Part shown: positions 32,993 to 42,054 of the stretch, piece by piece
Position numbering within the stretch: position 1 is the stretch's first letter
Layout of the letters: every line of letters begins with the position of its first letter
Assembly: GCA_017524615.1 (NCBI GenBank)
Contig: JAFXVJ010000007.1
Location: forward strand, 62,001-126,000
Direction of reading: 5' to 3'
Source: Clostridia bacterium
GTDB lineage: Bacteria > Bacillota > Clostridia > Christensenellales > Aristaeellaceae
DNA: 64,000 nucleotides
The notes under the pieces: model-generated
Told to the model about the DNA's origin: nothing
The model's database searches: none
Seen by the model: the letters and a program-made list of their open reading frames with translations, nothing else
Translations under genes and position numbers: made by a program

Positions 32993-35149
32993 ATGGATTA
33001 CAAAGCGTATTCAATGGAATTTGCGGGCCGTACATTGACCCTGGAATTCGGCAAGTATGCCCAGCAGGCCGGCGGCAGCTGCCTGGTTCGTTACGGCGAC
33101 ACCGCGGTGCTGGTCAACGCCACCGCGTCGGACAAGCCCCGGGAGGGCGTGGATTTCTTCCCCTTGACGGTGGATTTTGAAGAAAAGCAGTATGCCGTGG
33201 GCAAGATCCCCGGCGGCTTCATCAAGCGGGAAGGCCGTCCCACCGAAAAGGCGACCCTGACCTGCCGCCTGATCGACCGGCCCCTGCGCCCCCTGTTCAA
33301 TAAAGGCATGCGCAACGACGTGCAGGTGGTGGCCCAGACCCTGTCCGTGGATCCCAACACCCCGCCGGAATTCCCCGCCATGCTGGGCTCTTCCATCGCC
33401 CTGATGGTCAGCAACATCCCCTGGGGCGGCCCCACCGCCGCCGTGGTGGTGGCCCGGGTGAACGGCCAGTTCATCATCAATCCCGACGAGGCCCAGGAAG
33501 CCGCATCCGATATGCACGTCACCGTAGCCGGCACCAAGGACGCCATCATGATGGTGGAAGCGGGCGCCAAGGAAGTCAGCGAGGACGCCATGATGGACGC
33601 CATCCTCTACGGGCATCAATTCATCAAGCAGCTGGTGGAATTCCAGGAAAAGATCACCGCTGAAATCGGCAAGCCCAAGTCCGATTTCCCGCTGATCACC
33701 ACGGGCGACGACGTGAAGGCCGCCGTGCGGGAATACGCTTTGGAAAAGTGCGAATACATTTATTCCACCTATGTGCGCAAGGAACGGCAGGCCCGCGACG
33801 CGGAAGTTTCCGCCGACGTGGCCGCCCATTTCGCCGATATCTTCCCCGGCCGGGAAGGCGAGGTGGCCGACGCCCTGTATTATCTGGGCAAAGAGGTCAT
33901 GCGGAAAAAGATCCTGGAACAGGGCATCCGTCCCGACGGCCGCAAGGTGGACGAGGTGCGGCCCATCTGGTGCGAAGTGGGCGTGCTGCCCCGCACCCAC
34001 GGCAGCGCCGTGTTCACCCGCGGCGAAACCCAGGCGCTCACCATCACCACCCTGGGCATGGTTTCCGAAGCCCAGCAGCTGGACGGCCTGAGCAACGAAG
34101 ACAGCAAGCGCTACATGCATCAGTACAATATGCCCTCCTACGCCACCGGCGAGGCGGGCCGCCTGCGCAGCCCCAACCGGCGCGAGATCGGCCACGGCGC
34201 GCTGGCCGAACGGGCGCTGGTGCCTGTGATCCCCTCCGAGGATGAATTCCCCTACGCCCTGCGCCTGGTGAGCGAGATCCTGGGCAGCAACGGCTCCTCC
34301 TCCATGGCGTCTGTGTGCGGCAGCACCCTGAGCCTGATGGATGCGGGCGTGCCCATTCACGCGCCGGTGGCCGGCGTGGCCATGGGCCTGATCCAGGATC
34401 CGGAAACGGGCAAGATCGAAGTGCTCACCGACATCCAGGGCCTGGAAGACTTCCTGGGCGATATGGACTTCAAGGTGGCCGGCACCATGAACGGCATCAC
34501 CGCCATTCAGATGGATATCAAGATCAAGGGCATCAACCGCGAGATCCTCTCCCGTGCCCTGAATCAGGCGCTCAAGGGCCGGCTGCATATCCTGGGCATC
34601 ATGCTGGATACCATTGGCCGGCCGCGTGAGAACCTGAGCAAGTTCGCGCCCAAGATCATCACCTTCTCCATCAACCCCGAAAAGATCAGCGAGGTCATCG
34701 GCCCCCGCGGCAAGATGATCAACAAGATCATCGACGAAACCGGCGTCAAGATCGACATCGAGGACGATGGCCGCGTGTTCATCTCCACCACCGATCAGGC
34801 CGCCGCCGACAAGGCCAAGTCCATCATCCTGGGCATTGCCAAGGATATCGAAGTGGGCGATGTGTTCACCGGCAAGGTGGTGCGCATCATGAACTTCGGC
34901 GCTTTCGTGGAGCTGGTGGGCGGCAAGGACGGCATGATCCACATTTCCAAGCTGGATAACAAGCGCGTGGAAAAGGTGGAGGACGTGGTGAAAATCGGCG
35001 ACGAGCTGGAGGTCAAGGTGTGCGAAATCGACGCCCAGGGCCGCATCAACCTGATCCGCAACGATATCACCTACGATAATCCCAATTTCACCCGCTCCGC
35101 GCCCGCGGGCGCCCGTCCGCCGCGCAGGGACGGCCGGGAGCGGAAATGA
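32993..35149 (+). CDS. pnp: Polyribonucleotide nucleotidyltransferase (PNPase)
   Basis: PNPase degrades RNA 3' to 5' using phosphate. The 718-residue protein has two RNase PH domains (about 1-230 and 315-550, the second with RTHGSAVFTRGETQALT and GSNGSSSMASVCG), a linking helical domain, a KH domain (GPRGKMINKIIDETG near 568-582) and an S1 domain (GDVFTGKVVRIMNFGAFVEL onward). The start is ATG at 32993 after AGGAGAAGGAG; earlier codons would run through the rpsO terminator. A strong terminator follows. Confidence 0.98.
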   Translation: MDYKAYSMEFAGRTLTLEFGKYAQQAGGSCLVRYGDTAVLVNATASDKPREGVDFFPLTVDFEEKQYAVGKIPGGFIKREGRPTEKATLTCRLIDRPLRPLFNKGMRNDVQVVAQTLSVDPNTPPEFPAMLGSSIALMVSNIPWGGPTAAVVVARVNGQFIINPDEAQEAASDMHVTVAGTKDAIMMVEAGAKEVSEDAMMDAILYGHQFIKQLVEFQEKITAEIGKPKSDFPLITTGDDVKAAVREYALEKCEYIYSTYVRKERQARDAEVSADVAAHFADIFPGREGEVADALYYLGKEVMRKKILEQGIRPDGRKVDEVRPIWCEVGVLPRTHGSAVFTRGETQALTITTLGMVSEAQQLDGLSNEDSKRYMHQYNMPSYATGEAGRLRSPNRREIGHGALAERALVPVIPSEDEFPYALRLVSEILGSNGSSSMASVCGSTLSLMDAGVPIHAPVAGVAMGLIQDPETGKIEVLTDIQGLEDFLGDMDFKVAGTMNGITAIQMDIKIKGINREILSRALNQALKGRLHILGIMLDTIGRPRENLSKFAPKIITFSINPEKISEVIGPRGKMINKIIDETGVKIDIEDDGRVFISTTDQAAADKAKSIILGIAKDIEVGDVFTGKVVRIMNFGAFVELVGGKDGMIHISKLDNKRVEKVEDVVKIGDELEVKVCEIDAQGRINLIRNDITYDNPNFTRSAPAGARPPRRDGRERK

Positions 35150-35168
35150 CCCGCGATAAAACCTGACC

Positions 35169-35206
35169 GCAAGAGGGATACTGACGCTGTATCCCTCTTG
35201 CTTTTA
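35169..35206 (+). terminator. Intrinsic terminator after pnp
   Basis: A perfect 13-bp stem GCAAGAGGGATAC/GTATCCCTCTTGC (35169-35181 and 35189-35201), 7-nt loop, then TTTTAT. Confidence 0.92.
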
Positions 35207-35314
35207 TCATCAGCCCGGACGGGAGGACGGTTTCACGGTGGCGTCCGCGAGAAAATGCAAAAACTGCGGGGCGAAGCTCCAGTCCGCCCTGGCCAGATGC
35301 TATACGATGACCAC

Positions 35315-35425
35315 CGCCGTTATAGCGTCCTTTCTGGTTCTCTTTCGGGCTCCGAAAGAGAATACCCCGCCGTCCCTTTGCTCTTTTTTCATCCTTGCCA
35401 ATTTGGATCATAGATGAGAATTAGT
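35315..35425 (-). repeat. Dispersed repeat, copy B
   Basis: Inverted copy of 7175-7279, about 90% identical. The central hairpin is a perfect 11-bp stem with a 3-nt loop (TTCTCTTTCGG/CCGAAAGAGAA). It fills most of the 402-bp gap between pnp and the M16 peptidase gene. The remaining parts (35207-35314 and 35426-35551) show no gene, only a GAAGGAGAA ribosome site near the end. Confidence 0.75.
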
Positions 35426-35551
35426 GTAAGACGTACCAGGACACCCACTCTTCCTCTTCCTCCGATTGCAACAGCTGGAACATTGGGGATACGGACTGGG
35501 ATTCGGACTGGTGGCCCCTTGCCCGGCATCAACAGGCGGAAGGAGAACCGA

Positions 35552-36796
35552 ATGGAAAAATTCGCGCTGAACAACGGTCTGACCGTTCTGGTGGAATCCA
35601 TGCCTTATTTGCGCTCCGTGTCCATCGGGGCATGGGTGAAGGCGGGCAGTATGCTGGAAACCCCGGCGGAAAACGGATTGTCCCACTTCATGGAGCACAT
35701 GGCCTTCAAGGGAACAGAAAAGCGCACCGCCCGGCAAATCGCCGAGGAAATGGACATGATCGGCGGGCAGCTGAACGCTTCCACCAGCAAGCTGTGCACG
35801 AATTACTACGCCAAGGTGATTGACGAGGATCTGCCCCTGGCGGCGGATATCCTGGCGGACATCGTATGCCATCCCGCCCTGGACCCGGTGGAAACGGACA
35901 AGGAACGGGGCGTGGTGCTGGAGGAAATCGCCATGGTGGAGGATTCGCCGGAGGACGTGGTCTATGACGTGCTGGCGGAGGCGGTGTTCGGCGGGCAGTC
36001 CCTGGGCCAGACCATCCTGGGCCCCAGAGACAAGCTGGAACAGTATACCCCGGACGATCTGCGCGCCTTCCGGCATCGTCACTACGGCCCGCGCAACGCC
36101 GTGGTGGCCCTGGCGGGCAACATTGACGCAAACCGTGCCCGGGACGTTTTGGAAAAAACGTTCGGCGACTGGCAGGGCGCGGAGGGAGAGGATTTCCCCG
36201 ACGCCCGGGCCATCGACGTCCCCCGGAAGCTGTTCCGGGATAAGGATACCGAGCAGGTGCATCTGTGCGTCTCATTCCGCAGCCATGAAATGGGCAGCCC
36301 GGAGGTGTATCCCACGGCAGTGCTGAATAACATCCTGGGCGGCGGCATGTCCTCCCGTCTGTTTCAGCGCATCCGGGAGGAACTGGGCATGGCCTATTCC
36401 GTTTATTCCGGCCCGGCCAGCTACCCCCACTGTGGGGAGTATACCATCTATGCCGCCGCCAGCCCCCGGCATTTTGGCCGGGTCATGGAGGAAATTGACG
36501 GCGAAATCGAAAAACTGCTGAAAAACGGCGTGGAAGAAAAGGAATTCCAGATGAGCAAAGCCCAATTGAAGGGAAGCTTCATCCTGGGGCTGGAGAGCGC
36601 CTATAACCGCATGAGCGCGCTGGGCCACAACCAGATCCTGCTGAACCGCGTGATCCCGCCGGAGGAGACCATCGCCGCCATCGAAGGGGTGACCATGGAG
36701 GATGTCCGGCTGGCTGCCGAAAAAATCCTGACCGGCCCCCGGGCTTATGCTGTGGTGGGACGCAAGGCGGAAAAATATCTGCAGTATATGCGCTGA
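35552..36796 (+). CDS. M16 family zinc peptidase (processing-peptidase-like)
   Basis: The 414-residue protein resembles the Bacillus peptidase encoded next to pnp. The inverted zinc motif HxxEH is HFMEH (H45, E48, H49), and the third ligand is expected in ERGVVLEEIAMVEDSPED. The second half holds the inactive-type homologous domain with GGGMSSRLFQRIREELGMAYSV. It has no signal peptide, so it is likely cytoplasmic. Its natural substrate is unknown. ATG at 35552 follows GAAGGAGAACCGA; upstream in-frame codons run into the repeat. Confidence 0.92.
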   Translation: MEKFALNNGLTVLVESMPYLRSVSIGAWVKAGSMLETPAENGLSHFMEHMAFKGTEKRTARQIAEEMDMIGGQLNASTSKLCTNYYAKVIDEDLPLAADILADIVCHPALDPVETDKERGVVLEEIAMVEDSPEDVVYDVLAEAVFGGQSLGQTILGPRDKLEQYTPDDLRAFRHRHYGPRNAVVALAGNIDANRARDVLEKTFGDWQGAEGEDFPDARAIDVPRKLFRDKDTEQVHLCVSFRSHEMGSPEVYPTAVLNNILGGGMSSRLFQRIREELGMAYSVYSGPASYPHCGEYTIYAAASPRHFGRVMEEIDGEIEKLLKNGVEEKEFQMSKAQLKGSFILGLESAYNRMSALGHNQILLNRVIPPEETIAAIEGVTMEDVRLAAEKILTGPRAYAVVGRKAEKYLQYMR

Positions 36797-36823
36797 CATC
36801 CGGCGTGAAGGAGGGAACGACCG

Positions 36824-38020
36824 ATGAAAAGAATCATGGCGCTGTGCCTGATGCTGGCGCTGGCCGCGCCGCTGCTCTGCCCGTCGGCCAGGGCGGAGGA
36901 AAGCCGGGATATTACGGGCCAGTGCGTCATCCGCGTGTCCGCGTACAAAAACGACAAGGACAAAATGCTGGATGAAAGCAACATGACCATGTGGTATCAG
37001 CCTGAAAAAAACGCCTGGGTGGAGGTGCAAACCCCGGAGGGCGTCCCGGGCGCGGGGATCGTGATGCGCTGGGGCGTAGCGCCGGTGGATGTGGTGATCG
37101 AGCGGGCCGGAGAGGCCAAGGGCGAATGGATCCCCGTACAGACGCATTTGGCGTCGTATTTTACGGAATACATCGCCTTTGATCAGCCCTTGTCTCATTT
37201 CCGCGTACGCCCGGTGGAAAAAGAGGTGCGCTACGGCATCATCAAAATACAGGTGATGAGCGAAGGCGACCTGCCCGCGTGGGTGCAGACCTGGCAGCCC
37301 TTTGAGGACAAAGCGGACATGATGGTGCTGGTGGCCCATCCCGATGACGAACTGCTGTACATGGGCGGCGTGATCCCCTACTACACCTCGCAGATGGGGA
37401 AAAAAGTGGTGGTGATGTACGTGGCACGCATGAGCGGCTTCCGCCTGGTGGAAGCGCTGGACGGGCTGTGGCACTGCGGCGTCCGGCTGTATCCTGAGCT
37501 GCCTAACGGGAAATTCAGGGACGAGTGGTGTAGCAGCCTGAAAAAGTGCCTGAGTATCTGGGACGATGAAAAACTGCTGGATTATGTGACAGAAATGATC
37601 CGCAAATACCGGCCCGATGTGATCGTCACCCACGACGTGAACGGCGAATACGGCCACGGGGCGCACCGCGCCTGCTGCTGGGCCGTGCAGAAATGCATCA
37701 CGCGGGCGGCGGATCCCGATCAGTCTCCCGTTTCTGCGGCGCAGTACGGCCCCTGGCAGGTGAAAAAGGCCTATATCCATTTGTACCGGGGAGAACTGGG
37801 CCAGATTGACTTTGACTGGCGCCAGCCGCTCAGCGCCTTTGATGGGAAAACCGCCTTTGAGGTGACCGACGAGGCTTTCCATAAGCATCGCAGCCAGGCG
37901 GCATCCGGCAAATATGTGGTGGAGGATTTTGGGAAATACGATAATTCCCTGTTCGGCCTGTACTATTCCACTGTCGGCCCGGATACCGGCGAAAACGATA
38001 TGCTTGAGCATTTGGAATGA
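36824..38020 (+). CDS. Secreted PIG-L family deacetylase, HPDDE type
   Basis: The 398-residue protein has a signal peptide (1-24, ending SARA-EE), a beta-rich N-terminal part (about 25-155) and a PIG-L domain with the standard metal motif HPDDE (H172-E176), followed by GLWHCGVRLYPEL and the His motif NGEYGHGAHR. It shares the PIG-L half, including the tail AAQYGPWQVKKAYIHLY and the FGLYYSTVGPD end, with the protein at 10517-12271 but lacks the SH3-like domain. The substrate is unknown, possibly wall or glycan amino sugars. ATG follows GAAGGAGGGAACGACCG. A terminator follows at 38133. Confidence 0.88.
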   Translation: MKRIMALCLMLALAAPLLCPSARAEESRDITGQCVIRVSAYKNDKDKMLDESNMTMWYQPEKNAWVEVQTPEGVPGAGIVMRWGVAPVDVVIERAGEAKGEWIPVQTHLASYFTEYIAFDQPLSHFRVRPVEKEVRYGIIKIQVMSEGDLPAWVQTWQPFEDKADMMVLVAHPDDELLYMGGVIPYYTSQMGKKVVVMYVARMSGFRLVEALDGLWHCGVRLYPELPNGKFRDEWCSSLKKCLSIWDDEKLLDYVTEMIRKYRPDVIVTHDVNGEYGHGAHRACCWAVQKCITRAADPDQSPVSAAQYGPWQVKKAYIHLYRGELGQIDFDWRQPLSAFDGKTAFEVTDEAFHKHRSQAASGKYVVEDFGKYDNSLFGLYYSTVGPDTGENDMLEHLE

Positions 38021-38132
38021 TTCGATTCTCTGTCTGGGCTATGCTTCGTCCCGGTCGGCGCAGCGCAGCCGTGCCTGCGCATGACCGTCATTGCACGTGC
38101 CGGGAGACACAATGGGAAAATTTATCAGCACT

Positions 38133-38168
38133 GCAAAAAGCCGGGACGCACGCGTCCCGGCCTTTTGC
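38133..38168 (+). terminator. Intrinsic terminator after the second PIG-L gene
   Basis: A 16-bp stem with one mismatch (38133-38148 with 38153-38168) and a CACG loop; the 3' arm contains the TTTT. Confidence 0.8.
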
Positions 38169-38248
38169 ATACAGAGAAGGAATACAGGGCTATCCGGTAT
38201 CATACTATTCTCAAATAAAATCGGCAAGGAAGATAGACGAAGTTACAA

Positions 38249-38388
38249 TGTCATCCCGACCGAAGCGGAGCGAGAGCGAAGCGGAGTGGAGGGATCTGGA
38301 AACTGGGTAATATGCTGCTGGAAGGAATCTGTTTCTCAAAGATCCCTCGACTTCGTTCCGCTCTCGCTCCACTCCGCTCGGGATGACA
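38249..38388. mobile_element. Palindromic MITE-like element
   Basis: Two 49-bp inverted arms (38249-38297 and 38340-38388), about 80% complementary, begin TGTCATCCCGA and end AGGGATCT toward the centre, with a 42-bp core. There is no coding content. This style of element (GTCATCCCGA... GGGATCT) is a common intergenic palindrome in bacterial genomes. The flanks show no clear target duplication. It occupies the gap between the PIG-L terminator and the pfkA end; the rest of 38021-38432 shows nothing else. Confidence 0.7.
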
Positions 38389-38432
38389 GGAGCGTTTTAC
38401 TTTTTTCTTGCTATTTTAATTTGAATATAGTA

Positions 38433-39506
38433 TCAGTCGCCGAACAGGATCCCCATATCCCGCGCCACCTTCACCATCTGGTGATCGACGGGCACGGGCT
38501 TGGGAACGCCGGCGATTTCTGCAAGGCGGTTGTGGGTGATGGTGTTGCCTGCCAGCGCCACGGTGTAGCCGTATTCGCCGCGCTCGATCAGCTGAGCCGC
38601 GTGAACGCCGAACTGGGTGGCCAGCACGCGGTCATAGGCGCTGGGAGAGCCGCCGCGCTGGATATGCCCCGGCAGCACGGCCCGCGCTTCTACGCCCACC
38701 ATTTCAGAAAGCTGCTTGGCGATGCGGTTGGCGACGCCGTTGAAGCCCTCCTCCTGCCGGGCGGCTTCGCGTTCCTTTTTCTTCATTTTGGCTTCTTTCT
38801 TTGTCATGGCGCCTTCCGCCACGGCGATGATGGAGAATGCCTTTTTATTCTTCGCGCGCTGCTCCACCACCTTGGCCACTTCCTTGATGTCGTAGGGGAT
38901 TTCAGGCAGCAGCACCACGTCGGCCCCGCCGGCCAGGCCGGAATACAGGGTGAGCCAGCCGGCCTTGTTGCCCATGATTTCGATCACCATGGTGCGGCCG
39001 TGGCTGGCGGCGGTGGAATGGATGCGGTCGATCACCTCGGTGGCAATGTCCACGGCGGTGTGGAAGCCGAAGGTGAAATCCGTGCCGTAAATATCGTTGT
39101 CGATGGTCTTGGGCAGGCCGATCACGTTCAGGCCCTCCTGAGAGAGCAGATTGGCGGTTTTGTGGGTGCCGTTGCCGCCCAGGGTGACCAGGCAGTCCAG
39201 CTTCATTTCGCTGTAATGCTTCTTCATGGCGGCCACTTTGTCCACGTTGTCCTCGCCGATTTCCCGCATGTTGCGGAAGGGCGTGCGGCTGGTGCCCAGG
39301 ATGGTGCCGCCCAGGGTGAGGATGCCGGAAAACTGGCTGCGTTTCATTTCCTGCCATTCGCCTTCGATCAGCCCGCGATAGCCGTCGGCGATGCCCACGA
39401 TTTCCGCGTCGAACATTTCATAGGCCGCACGGGCCACACCCCGAATGGTGGCGTTCAGGCCGGGGCAATCCCCGCCGCTGGTGAGAATACCGATTCTGCG
39501 CTTCAT
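38433..39506 (-). CDS. pfkA: 6-phosphofructokinase
   Basis: Phosphofructokinase commits fructose-6-phosphate to glycolysis. The 357-residue protein has GILTSGGDCPGLNATIRG (6-23), the phosphoryl-donor site GGNGT (110-114) and the catalytic region PKTIDND (132-138), then MGNKAGWL and the effector or substrate segment PGHIQRGGSPSAYDR. The glycine in GGNGT (E. coli G104 position) suggests ATP use; the lysine in PKTIDND (E. coli G124 position) is usual for pyrophosphate enzymes. The donor is therefore uncertain. A charged insertion (KKEAKMKKKEREAARQEE) lies near 244-261. The ATG follows AAAGGAGGACACACAC. Confidence 0.9.
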   Translation of the reverse strand: MKRRIGILTSGGDCPGLNATIRGVARAAYEMFDAEIVGIADGYRGLIEGEWQEMKRSQFSGILTLGGTILGTSRTPFRNMREIGEDNVDKVAAMKKHYSEMKLDCLVTLGGNGTHKTANLLSQEGLNVIGLPKTIDNDIYGTDFTFGFHTAVDIATEVIDRIHSTAASHGRTMVIEIMGNKAGWLTLYSGLAGGADVVLLPEIPYDIKEVAKVVEQRAKNKKAFSIIAVAEGAMTKKEAKMKKKEREAARQEEGFNGVANRIAKQLSEMVGVEARAVLPGHIQRGGSPSAYDRVLATQFGVHAAQLIERGEYGYTVALAGNTITHNRLAEIAGVPKPVPVDHQMVKVARDMGILFGD

Positions 39507-39566
39507 GTGTGTGTCCTCCTTTGTGATCGTATGATGGAAAAATGAACAGACATGGAATCGAGAGGG

Positions 39567-41228
39567 TCATTTTCTCCTTCTCCGGCCGGCGCCCAGCCCC
39601 AGCACGCCCAGCAGGGAACGGGTGAAATCCCGCCCCAGCTCCCGGCCCACGCTGGACACGGTGGAGTTGATGAAGGAATCGACCAATTGCTCCCCCTTGG
39701 TCATTTCGCTGCGCTTTTTGGCGGGCTTTTTCGCGGGCTTTTGGGCCGGCGACGCGGGCGCGGGGGCAGGAGCGGAAATTTCTGCCTGCACGGGCACGGG
39801 ATACTCCGTCTGGGCTGGCGCGGCGAACTGGCTCAGGGTGGGGATGGGCTTTTCCTCATATTCCCCGGTTTCCGCGTTGTACACCCGGAAGGTGACGGGG
39901 GCGTAGGTGGCCTGCATCACCTGGGTCTGCGGCACGCCGGCCTGCTGATACTGGCCGGAGAGGACTTCGTAAGCGCTGATCCGGTCCACACAGGCGTCGT
40001 ACGCGTCGCCGATGGGATCCGCGTCCATCAGCGCGCGGCGCAGATCGGGGGAGATGGCGCCGATGCGGGACTGCGGGGGCAGGATGATGGCCCGCTGCAC
40101 CGGCGCGGGGCTGCCGTCCGATTGCAGGAAGGAAAGCAGCGCTTCACCGGTGCCAAGCTCCGTCAGCGCCCGTTCGGTATCGAAGGCGGGATTGGGCCGG
40201 AAGGTCTGCGCCACGGAGCGCAGCAGCTTTTGCTCCTGGGGCGTAAAGGCCCGCAGGGCATGCTGCACCCGGCCGGACAGCTGCGCCAGCACGGAGGCGG
40301 GAACGTCCGCGGGGGACTGGGTGACGAAATACACGCCCACCCCCTTGGAGCGGATCAGGCGGATGGTCTGCTCGATGCGCTCCAGCAGGGCTTTGCTGCA
40401 ATCGTCAAACAGCAGGTGCGCCTCGTCGAAAAAGAACACCAGCCGGGGCTTGTCCTCATCGCCCCGCTCCGGCAGATATTCGTAGAGCGCGCCCAGCAGC
40501 CACAAAAGGAACGTGGAATACATGACGGGCCTAAGGAACAGCCGGTCAGCCGCCAGGATATTCACCGTGCCCTGACCGTTTTCATCCAGGGTCAGCCAAT
40601 CGGAAAGATCCAGGGCAGGCTCGCCGAAAAACCTGTCGCCGCCCTGATCCTCCAGGATGGCGACAGCCCGCTGAATGGCGCCCACGGTCGCCCGGGAAAT
40701 ATTGCCGTAATTCAGGGTGTACTGGGCGGCGTTTTCTCCCACATAGGCCAGCATGGCCTTTACGTCTTTCAGGTCCAGCAGCAGCATCCCTTCCGCGTCA
40801 GCGATGCGGAACAGGATGTGCATGACCCCGGTCTGGGTGTCGTTCAGCCCCAGCATCCGGGACAGGAGCAGCGGCCCCATTTCACTCACCGTGGTGCGCA
40901 CCGGGTGCCCGCCTTCGCCGTACACGTCCCAGAAGGTGACGGGACAGCCCCGGAAGGGAAACCGTTCCACCCCGCACTGGCCCAGGCGCTTCTCGATTTT
41001 TGCGCTGTTTTCGCCCGGCGCGCACAGCCCCGCCAGGTCGCCCTTCACGTCCGCCAGGAACACCGGCACGCCCAGCTGGGAAAAGCCCTCGGCCAGCACC
41101 TGCAAGGTCACCGTTTTGCCGGTGCCGGTCGCCCCGGCGATCAGCCCGTGGCGGTTGGCCATTTCGGGCAGCAGGCAAACCGGCCCCTCCGCGGACGTGC
41201 CCACATGGATGTTGCCATTTGACAGCAT
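39567..41228 (-). CDS. HerA/VirB4-like ATPase, DUF853 family
   Basis: The 553-residue protein has Walker A GATGTGKT (32-39), a LADVKGDLAGL segment, and Walker B LVFFFDEAHLLFDD near 264. Downstream, VYFVTQSPADVPASVLAQLSGRVQHALRAFTPQEQ matches the helicase HerA-like (DUF853, E. coli YjgR) group. A Pro/Ala/Lys-rich linker (about 470-520) precedes a basic tail ending GAGRRRRK. The family's role is not settled; DNA translocation is assumed from fold. It sits between pfkA and an SDR gene in a minus-strand unit. Confidence 0.88.
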   Translation of the reverse strand: MLSNGNIHVGTSAEGPVCLLPEMANRHGLIAGATGTGKTVTLQVLAEGFSQLGVPVFLADVKGDLAGLCAPGENSAKIEKRLGQCGVERFPFRGCPVTFWDVYGEGGHPVRTTVSEMGPLLLSRMLGLNDTQTGVMHILFRIADAEGMLLLDLKDVKAMLAYVGENAAQYTLNYGNISRATVGAIQRAVAILEDQGGDRFFGEPALDLSDWLTLDENGQGTVNILAADRLFLRPVMYSTFLLWLLGALYEYLPERGDEDKPRLVFFFDEAHLLFDDCSKALLERIEQTIRLIRSKGVGVYFVTQSPADVPASVLAQLSGRVQHALRAFTPQEQKLLRSVAQTFRPNPAFDTERALTELGTGEALLSFLQSDGSPAPVQRAIILPPQSRIGAISPDLRRALMDADPIGDAYDACVDRISAYEVLSGQYQQAGVPQTQVMQATYAPVTFRVYNAETGEYEEKPIPTLSQFAAPAQTEYPVPVQAEISAPAPAPASPAQKPAKKPAKKRSEMTKGEQLVDSFINSTVSSVGRELGRDFTRSLLGVLGLGAGRRRRK

Positions 41229-41246
41229 GGCGAATCCTCCTTGCGT

Positions 41247-42041
41247 TCAGCTTTTCAGAATGCCGCGGATGATGCGAAGCTGGAGCCGCCTGGGCATCCG
41301 GTTCATGATCCGCAGCAGGGGATTCAGGTTGATGGAATAGGTCAGGCGGGGCCTTTTTGCTTTCAGCGCCTTCAGGATCAGGCCGGCCACCTTGTCCGGC
41401 GGCACGTGCCGCGCCTCCACCCGGCCCACGATCCGGCGGAATTTTTCCGCGTTGCAGGGATACAGCCGGGTGTTTTCGCAGAAGGCGTCCAGACAGCGTG
41501 TGGAGGCGGGCAGCAGGGGCGTGTCCACCGCGCCGGGGCGGATCACCGCCACCCGGTGGCCCAGCAGCTGCACTTCCATCCGCAGCGCGTCCGCGTATTT
41601 TTCCACCGCCGCCTTGGTGACGGCGTAAACGCCGGTAAAAGGCAGCGGATGCAGGGGCGCCAGTTCGCTGGACACGATCACGATGCGGCTGTTTTTGGCG
41701 AGCAGCGGCAGAAACAGCCGATTCACGCGGAACATGCCGAACAGGTTCACATTGAAATCCCTGAGAAAATCCGCTTCCGGCATTTCCACCAGGGAGTTCA
41801 GATCGTAAACACCCGCCGTGTGGATCAGGCCGTTCAATTCCCCCGCCTCTTTGCTGACCAGGGAAAACGCCGCCTCCAGTTCCTCCGGGCGGGTCATGTC
41901 GGCCCGGATCAGCTTCCAGGAAACGTCCTCCGGGCAGGCGGCCCGGTCAACGCCCCACACCTGATGCCCTTCGCGGCAAAGGGCGCGGCAGACGGCGCTG
42001 CCCATGCCCCCCGACGCGCCGGTGACGAGATACTTGGCCAT
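41247..42041 (-). CDS. Short-chain dehydrogenase/reductase
   Basis: The 264-residue protein has the cofactor loop TGASGGMG (7-14), then a first acidic residue after strand 2 (VWGVDRA), suggesting NAD(H) preference. The active site is Ser in IVIVSSELAPLH and the Tyr-Lys pair in YAVTK. The C-terminus is basic (RMPRRLQLRIIRGILKS), perhaps membrane-associated. The substrate cannot be told. It starts 13 bp after ispDF and has GGAGGGAAAAG upstream. Confidence 0.9.
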   Translation of the reverse strand: MAKYLVTGASGGMGSAVCRALCREGHQVWGVDRAACPEDVSWKLIRADMTRPEELEAAFSLVSKEAGELNGLIHTAGVYDLNSLVEMPEADFLRDFNVNLFGMFRVNRLFLPLLAKNSRIVIVSSELAPLHPLPFTGVYAVTKAAVEKYADALRMEVQLLGHRVAVIRPGAVDTPLLPASTRCLDAFCENTRLYPCNAEKFRRIVGRVEARHVPPDKVAGLILKALKAKRPRLTYSINLNPLLRIMNRMPRRLQLRIIRGILKS

Positions 42042-42054
42042 CTTTTCCCTCCGC

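Noticed and set aside
33011-34942. 643-codon open frame antisense to pnp, and similar long antisense frames over smc, the PIG-L gene (10532-12286) and the ddl/alr region (22175-24328)
   Set aside because: The sense genes are unmistakable. High GC leaves stop-free antisense frames, and these translate into His/Gln/Gly-rich text with no domains.
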